Of a stretch of DNA of 64,000 bases, positions 11,921 through 24,542 are shown piece by piece; the stretch's first letter is position 1, and each line of letters opens with the position of its first letter. Made by a program: the position numbers and the translations under genes. The notes beneath the pieces are model-generated. The model was not told the origin of the DNA and did no database searches. It saw nothing but the letters and a program-made list of their open reading frames with translations. This stretch comes from Corylus avellana (taxonomy: Eukaryota > Streptophyta > Magnoliopsida > Fagales > Betulaceae): the NCBI RefSeq assembly GCF_901000735.1, contig NC_081549.1, positions 1,364,001 through 1,428,000 on the forward strand, in the 5' to 3' direction.

Positions 11921-13694
11921 AATTATTCGTGCATTTTGATTAATTAATTAGTCAATTTTTTTGTTCGTTTGTAAGATGATTTCTTGTCCAGCATTGGGAG
12001 TTTCAGAGTTTGGCCCTTTGCCTTTGGAAAGGCGAATGGGCAATCTAATTAAGGATATGCTTTCTTACAACTGTCCTCAGCTCAACAAGTTTATAGTTAT
12101 TAGGACTCTGTAGGAGTATATATCACTGTTTACATCATTTTCATACTCTTTTCATTGTTTTTTATTTTTAGTGACGGCCCGTCACTTAAAGTACACGTCA
12201 CGTCAATCGGCAAAAACAGAACTAAAGGGGGTTTGTGTGGGCCATGGCTCCCTTCCCCAACCCTACCTTTAAACAAAATTATTAAGATATATTTTTAATC
12301 TTTAAATTTGTTAAAAAAAAAAGAAAGAAGCATTTTTCTTTTTATTCTGGCTCATGTAATTTTTTTATTTTTTATACAGTCAGGCCTCTTTAAAATTGAA
12401 TTTTTAGTTTCATCCCTCTTTATCAGCGGATGAAACATGTCTAATAAATATATGTAAAAAATAGCACTACTCATCATATCTAATAGGGTATGTTAAATCA
12501 TCACTTAAAAAATCTAAGTTGATAGAAAAATGTACAAATATAATAATTTAATTAATATTTTATCACTGTATTGAATCTATTCACCTTTAATTGAAATAAA
12601 AAATAAATAACATAAATAAAATTTAAAGAATTAAATCACCCCTTATCCTAAAACTATACCCCTATAAATGACATTTGGCGGCCCAACGGGCAACAAGAAA
12701 GGTGGATGGGACAACTATGGCAAAACATGAAGACTTCAGTCTTGAGTCTACAAATGGAGCCAAAAACCAAGCAACTACTTCTTGTGTTTTGTTTTACTCC
12801 TTGACCGGTTCTTCAAGTCCAAACAACATGAAAAGATGACTTTCTCTCTCTCTCTCTCTCTCTCTCTCCTTCTAATTACATGACAAGATGACTTTGGTTA
12901 CTTACCAGTTTTATAGTTCAAACAATGTATCTTTGGTCTCTTTTATTTAATGGTCAAATGCTAAGCATATCAATTATTTTAATATCAATGTATTAATTGA
13001 ATTTGTATTCAATTGTGAATCTCATCCTTCGGCACAATTAGTTTTGCGATCTCTCCAAATGGCATTAGAGCATTAGAATTGGACTAGTCAAAAGTCTAGC
13101 CAAATTCATTTTAAAACTCACTATTTTTATGTATTTTTATCATCTTGCTTTTCAAAATGGTTCTTTACTCTATTAAAATATTAATTTCATATTCAATTTT
13201 TTATTTTAACTAATATCTCTCTTTATGAACCACGCAAAAACTCCCAATATGGTCGAAACAAACTTACAAACTCTCACCACCGATTTCATCCGTGCTTGTA
13301 AGATTGTGTGAATCAAACTGAGTTTTCTAGTTTCAAGTAAGAGAAAGAGTGTTAAAATATTAATTTATAATATGTATTAAATTCTTAATTTCTTACTTAA
13401 GCTTTTGAAATAAAAGATAATTTAACAAATAAGCCCAAAATATTAGCCATAAACAAATTATTTTTTCCCAACAATTATGGATTAGTTTGAAACAAGAAAG
13501 ACGGTGTGAAAGTATCTGTCCGGATCTTTTGAGGTCCGGTCCCTTCTAATATGGGCTGGCCTATCCTATAAATCTAAAAAGCCAACATTGCTAATTTCTT
13601 TAACTAATAATTCTCAATAGCCCATATCTAACCTCATAATTCCCGCTTTATAAGGAGCACGAGTACTATCAAAGGAAGGTCGTTGGTACCTTAG
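11921..13694. repeat. Left copy of a ~1.77-kb duplication flanking the assembly gap
   Basis: The sequence from AATTATTCGTGCATTTTGAT to GGTACCTTAG is nearly identical, base for base, to 13983-15760. Visible differences are a 6-bp indel near 12019, scattered SNPs, and length changes in poly-T/poly-A and (CT)n tracts. It holds no gene. It includes an internal element starting GAGCATTAGAATTGG near 13064. The left copy ends where a MITE begins. Confidence 0.9.
12843..12868. repeat. (CT)n microsatellite
   Basis: Uninterrupted CT dinucleotide run of about 13 units. The matching run in the right duplicate copy (14913-14946) is longer. Other simple repeats in the window are (GT)n at 27466-27484, (GA)n around 33225-33262 and 42613-42640, and (TA)n at 54603-54635. 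Confidence 0.9.
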
Positions 13695-13882
13695 AGCATT
13701 CCCAATGGAAGAGCCAAATGTTACTTTTATCTAGAATAGCTCTTCAAATGTTCAAAAAACCTCCCACATTGGATGAGCCAAAAACATATGTAAAATACAT
13801 ATTTGATTAGAAGAGCTAAAAAAAAAGTTAAATGTAGCAGCACTTTTTAAGGGAGCCATTTTATTTTTTAGTGTTTCTCTCT
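13694..13882. mobile_element. MITE fragment (GAGCATTCCCAATGG type) truncated by the gap
   Basis: It begins GAGCATTCCCAATGGAAG immediately after a TTA trinucleotide. In the right duplicate copy the same flank (GGTACCTTAG) continues into unrelated sequence, CCGAACG, so this is an insertion relative to that copy. A TTA target would fit a PIF/Harbinger (Tourist-like) element. The other end lies in or beyond the N gap. Confidence 0.55.
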
Positions 13883-13982
13883 NNNNNNNNNNNNNNNNNN
13901 NNNNNNNNNNNNNNNNNNNNNNNNNNNNNNNNNNNNNNNNNNNNNNNNNNNNNNNNNNNNNNNNNNNNNNNNNNNNNNNNNN
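13883..13982. other. Assembly gap (100 N)
   Basis: Exactly 100 consecutive N, the conventional placeholder for a scaffold gap of unknown size. The flanks are duplicates of each other. Confidence 0.99.
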
Positions 13983-14910
13983 AATTATTCGTGCATTTTG
14001 ATTAATTAATTAGTCAATTTTTTTGTTCGTTTGTAAGATCATTTCTTGTCCAGCATTGGGAGTTTCAGAGTTTGGCCCTTTGGAAAGGCCAATGGGCAAT
14101 CTAATTAAGGATATGCTTTCTTACAATTGTCCTCAGCTCAACAAGTTTATAGTTAGTAGGACTCTGTAGGAGTATATATCACTGTTTAAATCATTTTCAT
14201 ACTCTTTTCATTGTTTTTTATTTTTTATTTTTAGTGACGGCCCGTCACTTAAATTACACGTCACGTCAATCGGCAAAAACAGAACTAAAGGGGGTTTGTG
14301 AGGGCCATGGCTCCCTTCCCCAACCCCACCTCTAAACAAAATTATTAAGATATATTTTTAATCTTTAAATTTGTTAAAAAATAAAATAAAAAAAAAAGCA
14401 TTTTTCTTTTTATTCTGGCTCATGTAATTTTTTTTTTTTTTTTTTTTATACAGTCAGGCCTCTTTAAAATTGAATTTTTAGTTTCATCCCTCTTTATCAG
14501 CGGATGAAATATGTCTAATAAATATATGTAAAAAATAGCACTACTCATCATATCTAATAGGGTATGTTAAATCATCACTTAAAAAATCTAAGTTGATAAA
14601 AAAATGTACAAATATAATAATTTAATTAATATTTTATCATTCTATTGAATCTATTCACCTTTAATTGAAATAAAAAATAAATAACATAAATAAAATTTAA
14701 AGAATTAAATTACCCCTTATCCTAAAACTATACCCCTATAAATGACATTTGGCGGCCCAACGGGCAACAAGAAAGGTGGATGGGACAACTATGGCAAAAC
14801 ATGAAGACGTCAGTCTTGAGTCTACAAATGGAGCCAAAAACCAAGCAACTACTTCTTGTGTTTTGTTTTACTCCTTGACCGGTTCTTCAAGTCCAAACAA
14901 CATGAAAAGA

Positions 14911-14948
<38 letters not shown>

Positions 14949-15760
14949 TCTAATTACATGACAAGATGACTTTGGTTACTTACCAGTTTTATAGTTCAAA
15001 CAATGGATCTTTGGTCTCTTTTATTTAATGGTCAAATGCTAAGCATATCAATTATTTTAATATCAATGTATTAATTGAATTTGTATTCAATTGTGAATCT
15101 CATGCTTCGGCACAATTAGTTTTGCGATCTCTCCAAATGGCATTAGAGCATTAGAATTGGACTAGTCAAAAGTCTAGCCAAATTCATTTTAAAACTCACT
15201 ATTTTTATGTATTTTTATCATCTTGGTTCTTTACTCTATTAAAATATTAATTTCATATTCAATTTTTTATTTTAACTAATATCTCTCTTTATGAACCACG
15301 CAAAAACTCCCAATATGGTCGAAACAAACTTACAAACTCTCACCACCGATTTCATCCGTGCTTGTAAGATTGTGTGAATCAAACTGAGTTTTCTAGTTTC
15401 AAGTAAGAGAAAGAGTGTTAAAATATTAATTTATAATATGTATTAAATTCTTAATTTCTTACTTAAGCTTTTGAAATAAAAGATAATTTAACAAATAAGC
15501 CCAAAATATTAGCCATAAACAAATTATTTTTTCCCAACAATTATGGATTAGTTTGAAACAAGAAAGACGGTGTGAAAGTATCTGTCCGGATCTTTTGAGG
15601 TCCGGTCCCTTCTAATATGGGCTGGCCTATCCTATAAATCTAAAAAGCCAACATTGCTAATTTCTTTAACTAATAATTCTCAATAGCCCATATCTAACCT
15701 CATAATTCCCGCTTTATAAGGAACACGAGTACTATCAAAGGAAGGTCGTTGGTACCTTAG
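13983..15760. repeat. Right copy of the ~1.77-kb duplication flanking the gap
   Basis: It starts at the first base after the N run and matches 11921-13694 throughout. After GGTACCTTAG the sequence continues as unique DNA. The abrupt start at the gap edge suggests two haplotype or contig-end versions of one locus rather than a true tandem duplication. Confidence 0.9.
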
Positions 15761-18700
15761 CCGAACGTTGTTGTTGGTTTGGTAAAACAAAATAGCCCAC
15801 ATATGTGATGATTTACATTAATACTCTCCCCTCGAAAGACAGGCCTTTGGAGGACGAGCCTTATGGGCTCTTCGGCAGTAGACGGTTTGGTCTTGTTTGG
15901 ACCCCAGGAACCCTAGGGCTGACCATTTTCCAATTTGATCTGATCCATACGTTCATAGAGCTACTTACTGTATCCCAATGAAAGTTGGGTACATCAATAG
16001 CCCCTAAAGGACAAAAACTAGAAATACCCAATTAAAAATGGTTTGTGCCCAAAACCCCTGCTTATATGGGAGAATTGGAACAAGGGTCGTTTACTAGAAG
16101 GAAACCCAAATCCCAGTGACCCAGAAACTACTTTTTTTCACTAGAGTATGTGGAATACGACATTTGTTTCCTTCATTCTTTGTCTTAACATGATAATATC
16201 ACCTTCTTGTCGTATTTTTACTCTACATTCACATGTGAAATGTGTACATATACTATGATAACAAGACACAATATTATTGGGCTGCGGCAAGAGTTTACTC
16301 GGACTGCATTCTCACTCTCTTTCCCCTCTACTCATCCATCCTTATTTGTAGTGGAAAAGATTAACCCTCTCTCATTTGTAATTTTGTTCTCTGATTTGTT
16401 TTTGAATTGAAAGTTTGTTTAAAAAAAAAAAAAACAAGACACAATATTATTTGTTCAAGAAATTCTGATCAGTTGTGAGTAATCGAAGCCTTCAAATACT
16501 TAACTATGTTTTTAAAAATTACAACCAACATTCAAAATAGCTGTTTTTTTCAAATCACATGGCCAAACCAAATTTAGGGGTTTGATACAATAAATTAAGC
16601 AGAAAGGATGAGGAATTGATAAAAAAAAAATTGGGGATTTATTAATTAATGACGCATGCGAATGTGAGATAATTAGCATAACCAAGGCACATGGAGAGAA
16701 GCCGAAAAGGATTTGGATTCTGTGTATATCACTTTAATTATAACACTGCAGCTTTATTTTTTTCATGCTTATTCATTCAAATTGGCGTGAGAGAGGAATT
16801 AAATTAAAAATTTGCTCAGTGGTCCCCCAATTCTCAAGTCACAACAAACAGTCATGAGTCAAGTCTATTAGTATATATATATATATATTTTTTTTGAACT
16901 TATCTTCCTCGAGAGATTTTTTCTTTTCTTCTTTAGTTATTCTTTTCGTTGGGACTCTTCAAAAGGTCATAAGTGTATATTTGATTTTGAGCTACTCCTT
17001 TTACCAAAGCACTTATTGGAAATCCCACAATTGCTTAATTTAATTGCATTTCTTTATAAAATAATACTAAAGAAAATTATTTTTATTTTACATTATCGAT
17101 GAATTGACAATGACACATCAACGACAAAGTAAAATAAAAATATAATATATAATATTATTTTATAACTAATAATAATTCTAGCCCACTTAAATTGTTTTTA
17201 CTTCCTTTCATTTCATTCCATAGAAAAACATTTAGAGTAAAACTCTAAACAGAAAGAGCACAAGACTTTGAGGTTACAATATCAAAAATAATATTAGAGA
17301 TCTCTTCCATTCAAATGTTTTCAAATTGATTCCGCACGGCGTATTTGGCCAAACCATGAGCTGCATAATTGGATTCCCGCCTTGTAACACACTTAAATTG
17401 TTGCATTGGGATCTTCAACAATTTATTGTTCAAATTACAAGTAATTCAATCCTTATAACCTCAGAGAGCCCATATAAATTTACTTATCGAAATAAGTTGT
17501 TCAATATTTATTTAGGTAAATTGATCTAGTATGAACAGTCTTACATTATACTGCTTAAATTGTGAACATTGAACGGCAAATTATTAAAAATCTTAATCTT
17601 TGAATTTGAATTGTGACCACTTGGAAAATGAATTTTAGATAAATTAATGTGTTGTGGACTTGAAATTCCTTAACCCCACATGCTCATCACTAGGGAATCT
17701 CCCTATTTATTTTTAGTGCTTTTCTTTTCACATTTACTCCATAGAATATGCATTTTTTGTGCGCCTGCTAGGGGAAAAAGTAAAGAGAAAAACTGTAAAT
17801 GAACATGAGCGTGAGGAAACTTTGAATTTGTGTACATTCTCTATAAAAACTTCTAGAGGAAGTGGCCTTCAGCTTATAAATATTAAATCCAACCAGTTCA
17901 TGAATCTTACATTACACATTATGTATTCTTTTTTATTTTTTACTTCTTTTTGTGCTGGGTAATTCATTACATAATTAAAGTGTATGATGATTAAGTCATT
18001 TTTAATTATACGCCTAAATCCAGACACAGAACCAAGGGGCCTAGGAGGGCCACGGCCCTCCAATTAGGCTTAGGTTTTATCAAAATTACGTTTGGTCTCT
18101 CGATGAGAAATCTTGATTTCGCCCGCTCCTAAACCGACTTTTTTCTTTTTTATTGAATTGGAATGTAGGCATGCACAAAGTTTCCATCTTTAGGAATTTT
18201 TATTTTTTTTGTGGGAGGTATCATCACTTAATTAATTAATTAGATGAGTGCCAAAAACATATTTATATATATGTTGTTGGCAAGAACACATGAGATTCCT
18301 CTTTCACTGAGTTTTTTTTTTTTTTTTAAACCCCACATGTGCTGCAAAAACAGATTTGTTTTTTGTTGTTAGCTTCCAGGACTTTTGGACCCATGTTGAT
18401 CCAAATGCCTCACCCTGTCTATTTTATTTTATTTTTAATTTAATTAAGTTTTATTTTTTAAATGCCTTAGGTAATACGTAGTTTAAGCATTCTGTGTTAG
18501 GTGGATTTGGTTACCAAAATTGTATAATAATCTACCATTTCAACCTTGGCTGAGCAACCACAAACCATAAAAAGGAGCTGTGTTCCTGGATCTGAAATCC
18601 AAATGTTGCTTCTCTATCAAGCAAGATTTCGGTTAAATGTCTTCCTTTCATCTCAAGCAAACCAGCAGTTTCTCATTAATTAATTCCAATAAAGTTACGG

Positions 18701-21700
18701 CTACTCGTAGTCCAATTGGAAGGAGAACTTTCTCTATCCATGTTAGTTTTTGAAAGTACAAACAGATCTCAATGGTGCCCACACATTGACAATGTTGATC
18801 TCTCTGTAAATTTGACACGTTCTTGAAATGTCAACAGAAGGTCGTTAGAAAGATGTCAGTCGCGGAGATCGGTGAGTCTATGATGCTTAAGTATGCAAAG
18901 TATTCTTAAAAAAAAAAAAAAAAAAAAAAATTTGAAATATAACGAGTTGAGTAAAAAGTACATGTTTTTGGAGATGGTGACCCTTTCTAACGTTTCCTAG
19001 AGGTAATTATCGAGAATTAGAACCTCTAATAATTTGTTGTCACATTGTGAGTCGATCCATAAAAAATTCATTTGTTCAAATAAATTTTAGATTGTTTGAC
19101 AACTTACTCGCCTTTGTTTGGGGTTTTTTTTTTTTTACACATATGCTAATCAAATTTTTAAGCTCTTTGTTGGAGTGGGGCTCTTGGTTATTTATCTCCA
19201 TATCATGATTTATTTGATGAATTACACATGGAAGTTACGGGTTTGCATCAACATCTCTCTTGTTCTATTCAATATTATCATGTAATTTTGATTAATTATA
19301 TCGTTGATCCTTTTATCTTAATCATGACGTCCTTCTAGCTATAAAAGAAAGATGCTAGATTCAACCCGGGATAATTAAAAAAGTCTTAATAAAAATCATG
19401 GGTTTAGGCCCTAGGGCTCATCAAATACGTCTATAATTTAAGAAGTTTAAAAATAGAAAATTGATAATTTGTCGGCATCATGTAGATAGGAAACTTTCAA
19501 GTATTTCATGCGTTTGGAATTAGTCAACACCGTGTATTTTGAGCATGCCACATAATCATTCAATTTGGACTTTGAAGAAGATTTTGATGGTCAGCAAATC
19601 TAAACACATACTAAAACCCTTTGTCGGAAAGTTTTATTAGAATGTCGTATATTGTTTAAAGTTGTTTTTTCTTTTTTGAAAATTGTGCTAACGAAAATGT
19701 ATTTAATTAACATGTTTTCTTTGAGTAAATAGAAACAACCAAATTTACCAAACAATACAACAAACCTTTAATCATGATTTTGACAATTTTGGATACGATC
19801 AGCAAACTTAATATGAGATTAACGAATTAGAGTTAAAGGGTCTGATTCGTTTAATTAAATTAATTAAGTTATAATTGATCTATATATTTTTATACACATG
19901 CATTAATACGATATGAATTCAACACGCAACATTTAAATATGCTTTAAAAAAAAAAACAATTTTTTATATGAGTTAAAATCCAACACGAATCTATCATAAA
20001 ATTAACGAGTTGAAATTTAAAAGGTGGGACCAATTTAATTGTTAAATTAAAATTAACTTATATATAGTCGATGTAATATGAACCAACAGGCGATCGCTAC
20101 TCGTGAAACCAACCACGAATAAAAAATTGCAATTACATTTTGTCATGTTCAAGTTCCATATACAAGACTCTGGAAGCAAACACACGTTCCTTAGATCTCT
20201 ACCGCCAAATGAGCGCTAATGCTCCAATCGGACGAATGGAAATGATTGACTCATAGATTGGAGCAGTAGGGAAGGCGCAGGGAATAGTAACTCTTTTGTT
20301 TACGTTATAAAAGATTGCGTGTTTAGCTCGGTCGTCAACGGTCTTACCGACAACTTTGCTTTCTGCAGAGTTAGAATTGGATTTTTCTGCCTGCCTTTGT
20401 TTTCTTTGCCCTTTATTTAATTTTCTCTTCATTTCTTAAAAGCAGACCATTTTTTTTTTGTCTGTGTGTGGATATTCCGACTGTATTTAGTAATGAAAAA
20501 ATACTTTTAAAAGTATAAGATAAAAAATAAATATGGATAAACTGCAACTTTTATTACAGTTTATGTGATTGATTCCTCAACCACTAACTAATTAAATTGA
20601 CAAATTACATTCTATACTTTATTATTTTACTAATTATAGAGTGTCCCATCAGTTTGTATGAAAATTTAGGATTTAAATGTTATTTTGGTCCATCGGTTTA
20701 AAAAATTATCACACATGATGTACGGGGTTGTCTAATTAATAGAATTAGTCCTTTTTTTTTTCATCTATGTTTCGTCCAAAAATTAATGAAATACTATGTC
20801 AAAACCTCTTAGGATCCAACAAGTTTCTCATTCATCTTCTGGTCACGTCATTATTATTATTATTATTTTAAAAAAAAAAGAAAGGGAGACCACCCTTGCT
20901 TGCCACCGGCGGGAAAGATCCCACCTTTCGGCGGGATCTTTGCCACCCACTAGGGTTGGGATCTCCAGTGTCATTGGCAAGTTGAGGTGATCTCTCATGT
21001 TATTTATTTATTACATAATGATATGGTGTTGAGGGCACATGGTAGATAATGAAAAGTCTTGATGTAACGAGCCCTTAAATTTTTAGACAAAACATAAATA
21101 GAGGGATTAGCTCTATTAATTAGACAAATTAAGTATCATATGTGATAATTTCTTAAACCAACGTTACTATTTGATAATGGCATTAAGCGTCTTCAAGGGG
21201 TAACTTAATCGGCTGTGAACCACGGCTTATGAAAATGTGGTCATTATTTCGAATTTCCTTTTCCTTTCTTTGCATGAACATATATAAAAAAATAATAATA
21301 ATAAATAAAAAAAAGATAATGGCATTAAGCACAAACACCCAAATACCGTAGCCTACTAGAAAAACTTGTAGTAAAAACCATAGCGGTAATTTATGATATT
21401 TTTATATATTGTTTTTATTGTAAGCAATTAAATTTATCCATATCCATGAATGATTGAATCTTGTCCTCAAATCTCAATATTGATAATAATAATAAAAAAA
21501 ATTCATTTACTTACAAGATTTTTTATAAATACAAGTGCTTATGTTTACCAATGATTGACTCACTAAATCTCATCCTTGATCCTCTCGATCATAAAATCTT
21601 TTTTCGTTTGGTCATGTTTTCTTGATATTAAAAAAGGAAAAAAGAAATGTCCATATGCTTATGAAAATGGAAAATGTTAAAGACACATCCATTTTGTTCA

Positions 21701-24542
21701 ATTTTGGGCCAACTTTTACTTTATTTTTTAATTTAAAAAATAACGAAATTAGAAATAAAAAAAATTTATAAAGCAATAATTTTTATTTTGGTATTTTTTT
21801 AAAAAATAAAAACTATATTTTGCTTCAGAAACTTTTTTCTTATTTTTTAATTTAAAAAATAACAAAATTAAAAATTAAAAAGTTTCAGTATCAATAATAT
21901 TTATTTTTGTCATTCTTTTATTTGGTATTTTTTTTAAAAATAAAATTATATTTTTCTTCGTAATAATGACCATTTTTTTTAGGTATAAAAACTTTTTTAA
22001 TTTTTAATTTATTTATTTTTAATTAAAAAATAATAAAAAAATTGGTCAAAATTAGGTCTAAGTTAAGGTTGTATCATTCCTATACGAAAATTTAAATCCG
22101 ACACACCTGTTTTTGTCTTTTTCATTCATCTTTTTTCAACTCCCGTTTTCTTGTCATATAAGAATTGGTCACATTAAATGAGATGTGACACTAGAGAAAA
22201 AAATAATAAATAAAAATTAAATAAAAAGAGCTAGATGCCCTTTTTACCTATAGGTGCCTTGCTTCATTTATCTACTTTGCAAAAAAAATAATATATTTTT
22301 CTTTTTCTTTTATAAATTATTATTGTTATTGTGAAAGAAAACAAATTAGAGTTCGGATTTGAAATAGGTCCGGAAACGTAAGAGATGTGAACTTTATTTT
22401 GTGTAGCTTAATATAATAAAAAAGCATTATTTTATGGCGGGTTTATAGCTTTTACAGCACAGCACCAGTTCAGTTTGACTGCATATTTAATCCTGTTTTG
22501 GAGACTTCCATAAAGCCACCTTATAATTACTCTCTTCTTTTTTTTATACACAATGCCCAAGATAGGACCTCTATCTGCTATTACACAATTACCCTTCCAA
22601 TTGCAACTGCAATTCCATAGAGGTCCTCTTGAGTCATGGCTCCCTTTTTTTCTTTCTTAAAAAAAAAAAGCAACAACAAAAACAAAACCTAAAATAGGTG
22701 AACAAGATTAAAGAGGTTGACAAATGACAATGACACCACTAGCGGGAACAATAAGAATGGAGGAGAGGAAGGAAATGAGAATGTTTCCTTGACATGTAGA
22801 ATCGGTCTGGGCTATATGTAGGCCAATTTGTACAGAAAATGGTTGCTTGCTTTAAGGACGGGTTGACAACGCTACATTAAAAAAAAAAATAATAATAATA
22901 ATAGTGTCATAACGGATTAACTATATCAATTTTACGTCCATTGAATTATAATGTTTTAAATGGTTTTATTTTTGTTTATTTTGGTATATGACTAAAAAAC
23001 TACTTAAAATATGACATCTCATTTAATGTTAAATAAGTATGAAAAATAACATTATTCTTTTATTATTATTATTTTCCAAAATGACCAATATAAAATAAGA
23101 TTTAATATGAGGCGGGCTTCACATATAAACAACTCAAATTGCCAATTCTAAGAACTTATATAATTTTAATAATTATTCTAACCTAACTTGACAGAAATTT
23201 CTGTCCTTCATTTTAATAATTTCATAACTTGTTTGTTAAATATTTTTTTCTTCGGATTTCACTTAGGTGCTAAAAAAAAATCACTACAACAATCGGCATA
23301 CGTGACTTTTAAATTTACTATTGAATTTTGATTTACTGATAATTTTAAAAGTTATATCACATTTGGGAGGACTCAATAATAACTCTAATTCTTCTTATAT
23401 CATTATTTGAAAGATAGTGGGAATAAAATTAAATTTAGATCGAGCACCAAAGCCAAATCTCTTTCTTTCCTTGGATCAAAAGTTTTAGAATAATTTTTTT
23501 TGTTGTCACTTACCATCAATCTTTTTTTTTTCTTCTTTCTTTTTTAAGATCCTGAGAGAGAATCATTTTTATTTCTTTAGAATATATTAACTCATTCCCT
23601 TCAATCCATTTGTGAAATTATTTTCCCTTTTCTTGTGTAATATGCAGAATTTATTTTAATTGATATCCTAATCAAAAGGGAAAAGGAAAAAAAAAAAAAA
23701 AAAAAAACGAAGAGAAAGTTTTTTAATTAATTTTTGATAGTTCAATATTTGTTCTTATTTCAATTTTATAAAAAGTAAAATCAATCTATTTAACTCATTA
23801 GGTCAAATGAAAAATTGAACATATCATTATTTATCTTTAAAATTGATAATTAAAATATTCAGAAATTAGAATCTCTTTAACTAAATATGTAGATATCTTT
23901 TCTTTATCATTGCCATATAAGCAAACATTACTTTAAAGTATTCTAATTGGGTGGGCTTTATTACTTATAAAATGATTTTTTTTTTAAATGGGTTATAATC
24001 AAAATGTGTTATTGTAATAATGATTATTATTTTCATTATTAGTGTGAAAGTATAATATCCAATCATTATTATCAGTGTCTCATGTTCTTAAATGTTTTTT
24101 TTTTTTTAATATATATTCTTAAATGTTATACTTTCACAATAATAAAAAAGTTATTAATATTTGACAGCAAATAAAAAACTGTCATTTTTTATTTTTTATT
24201 TTTTCCAATTAGAGGGGTAATTTGGGTATCTCGAAAAAGATAGGCATTGTGGTAATTGTGCTTATAGGCTACTGTGAAGTCCAGACAAGAAAATGGCACC
24301 AGTTTTTCTCAGTCATTTTCTTCTCTTCCAACCATGAATGGAGGGAAGTTTTTATGAAATCTCCCACCAAAGTTAAAAAAGCTACAGCAAGCCCTTCCAT
24401 GCACCCATTTGTGGCGCCATTTGCAGAACACCCACTTTGTTCAAAACTTCTCTTCGTCTTTCCTTAACTTCCTCTTCTAGAAACCAAAAACAAAACAAGA
24501 GAAAACAGCACCTATTTCTCCTGTTCAAACAAACGTAGTTTA
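15761..24542. other. Gene-poor intergenic region
   Basis: About 8.8 kb of AT-rich DNA without a supportable gene. Visible items are repeat-like text around 18010-18130 (GGGCCTAGGAGGGCCACGGCCC), an imperfect GC-rich hairpin at 20905-20945 (GGCGGGAAAGATCCC against GGCGGGATCTTTGCC), an imperfect palindrome near 23280-23420 of the TTTTAAAAGT type, and many poly-A/poly-T tracts. A minus-strand 77-codon ORF at 20199-20432 is basic at its N-terminus but not recognised. Promoter elements of the AHL gene should lie in the last kilobase; I could not pick out a clear TATA box. Confidence 0.5.

Noticed and set aside
20199..20432. 77-codon minus-strand ORF with a basic start (MKRKLNKGQRKQRQ)
   Set aside because: A faint resemblance to a ribosomal protein S25-like segment needs several frameshifts and is not convincing by eye; no promoter or splice context. 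A translated search would decide.
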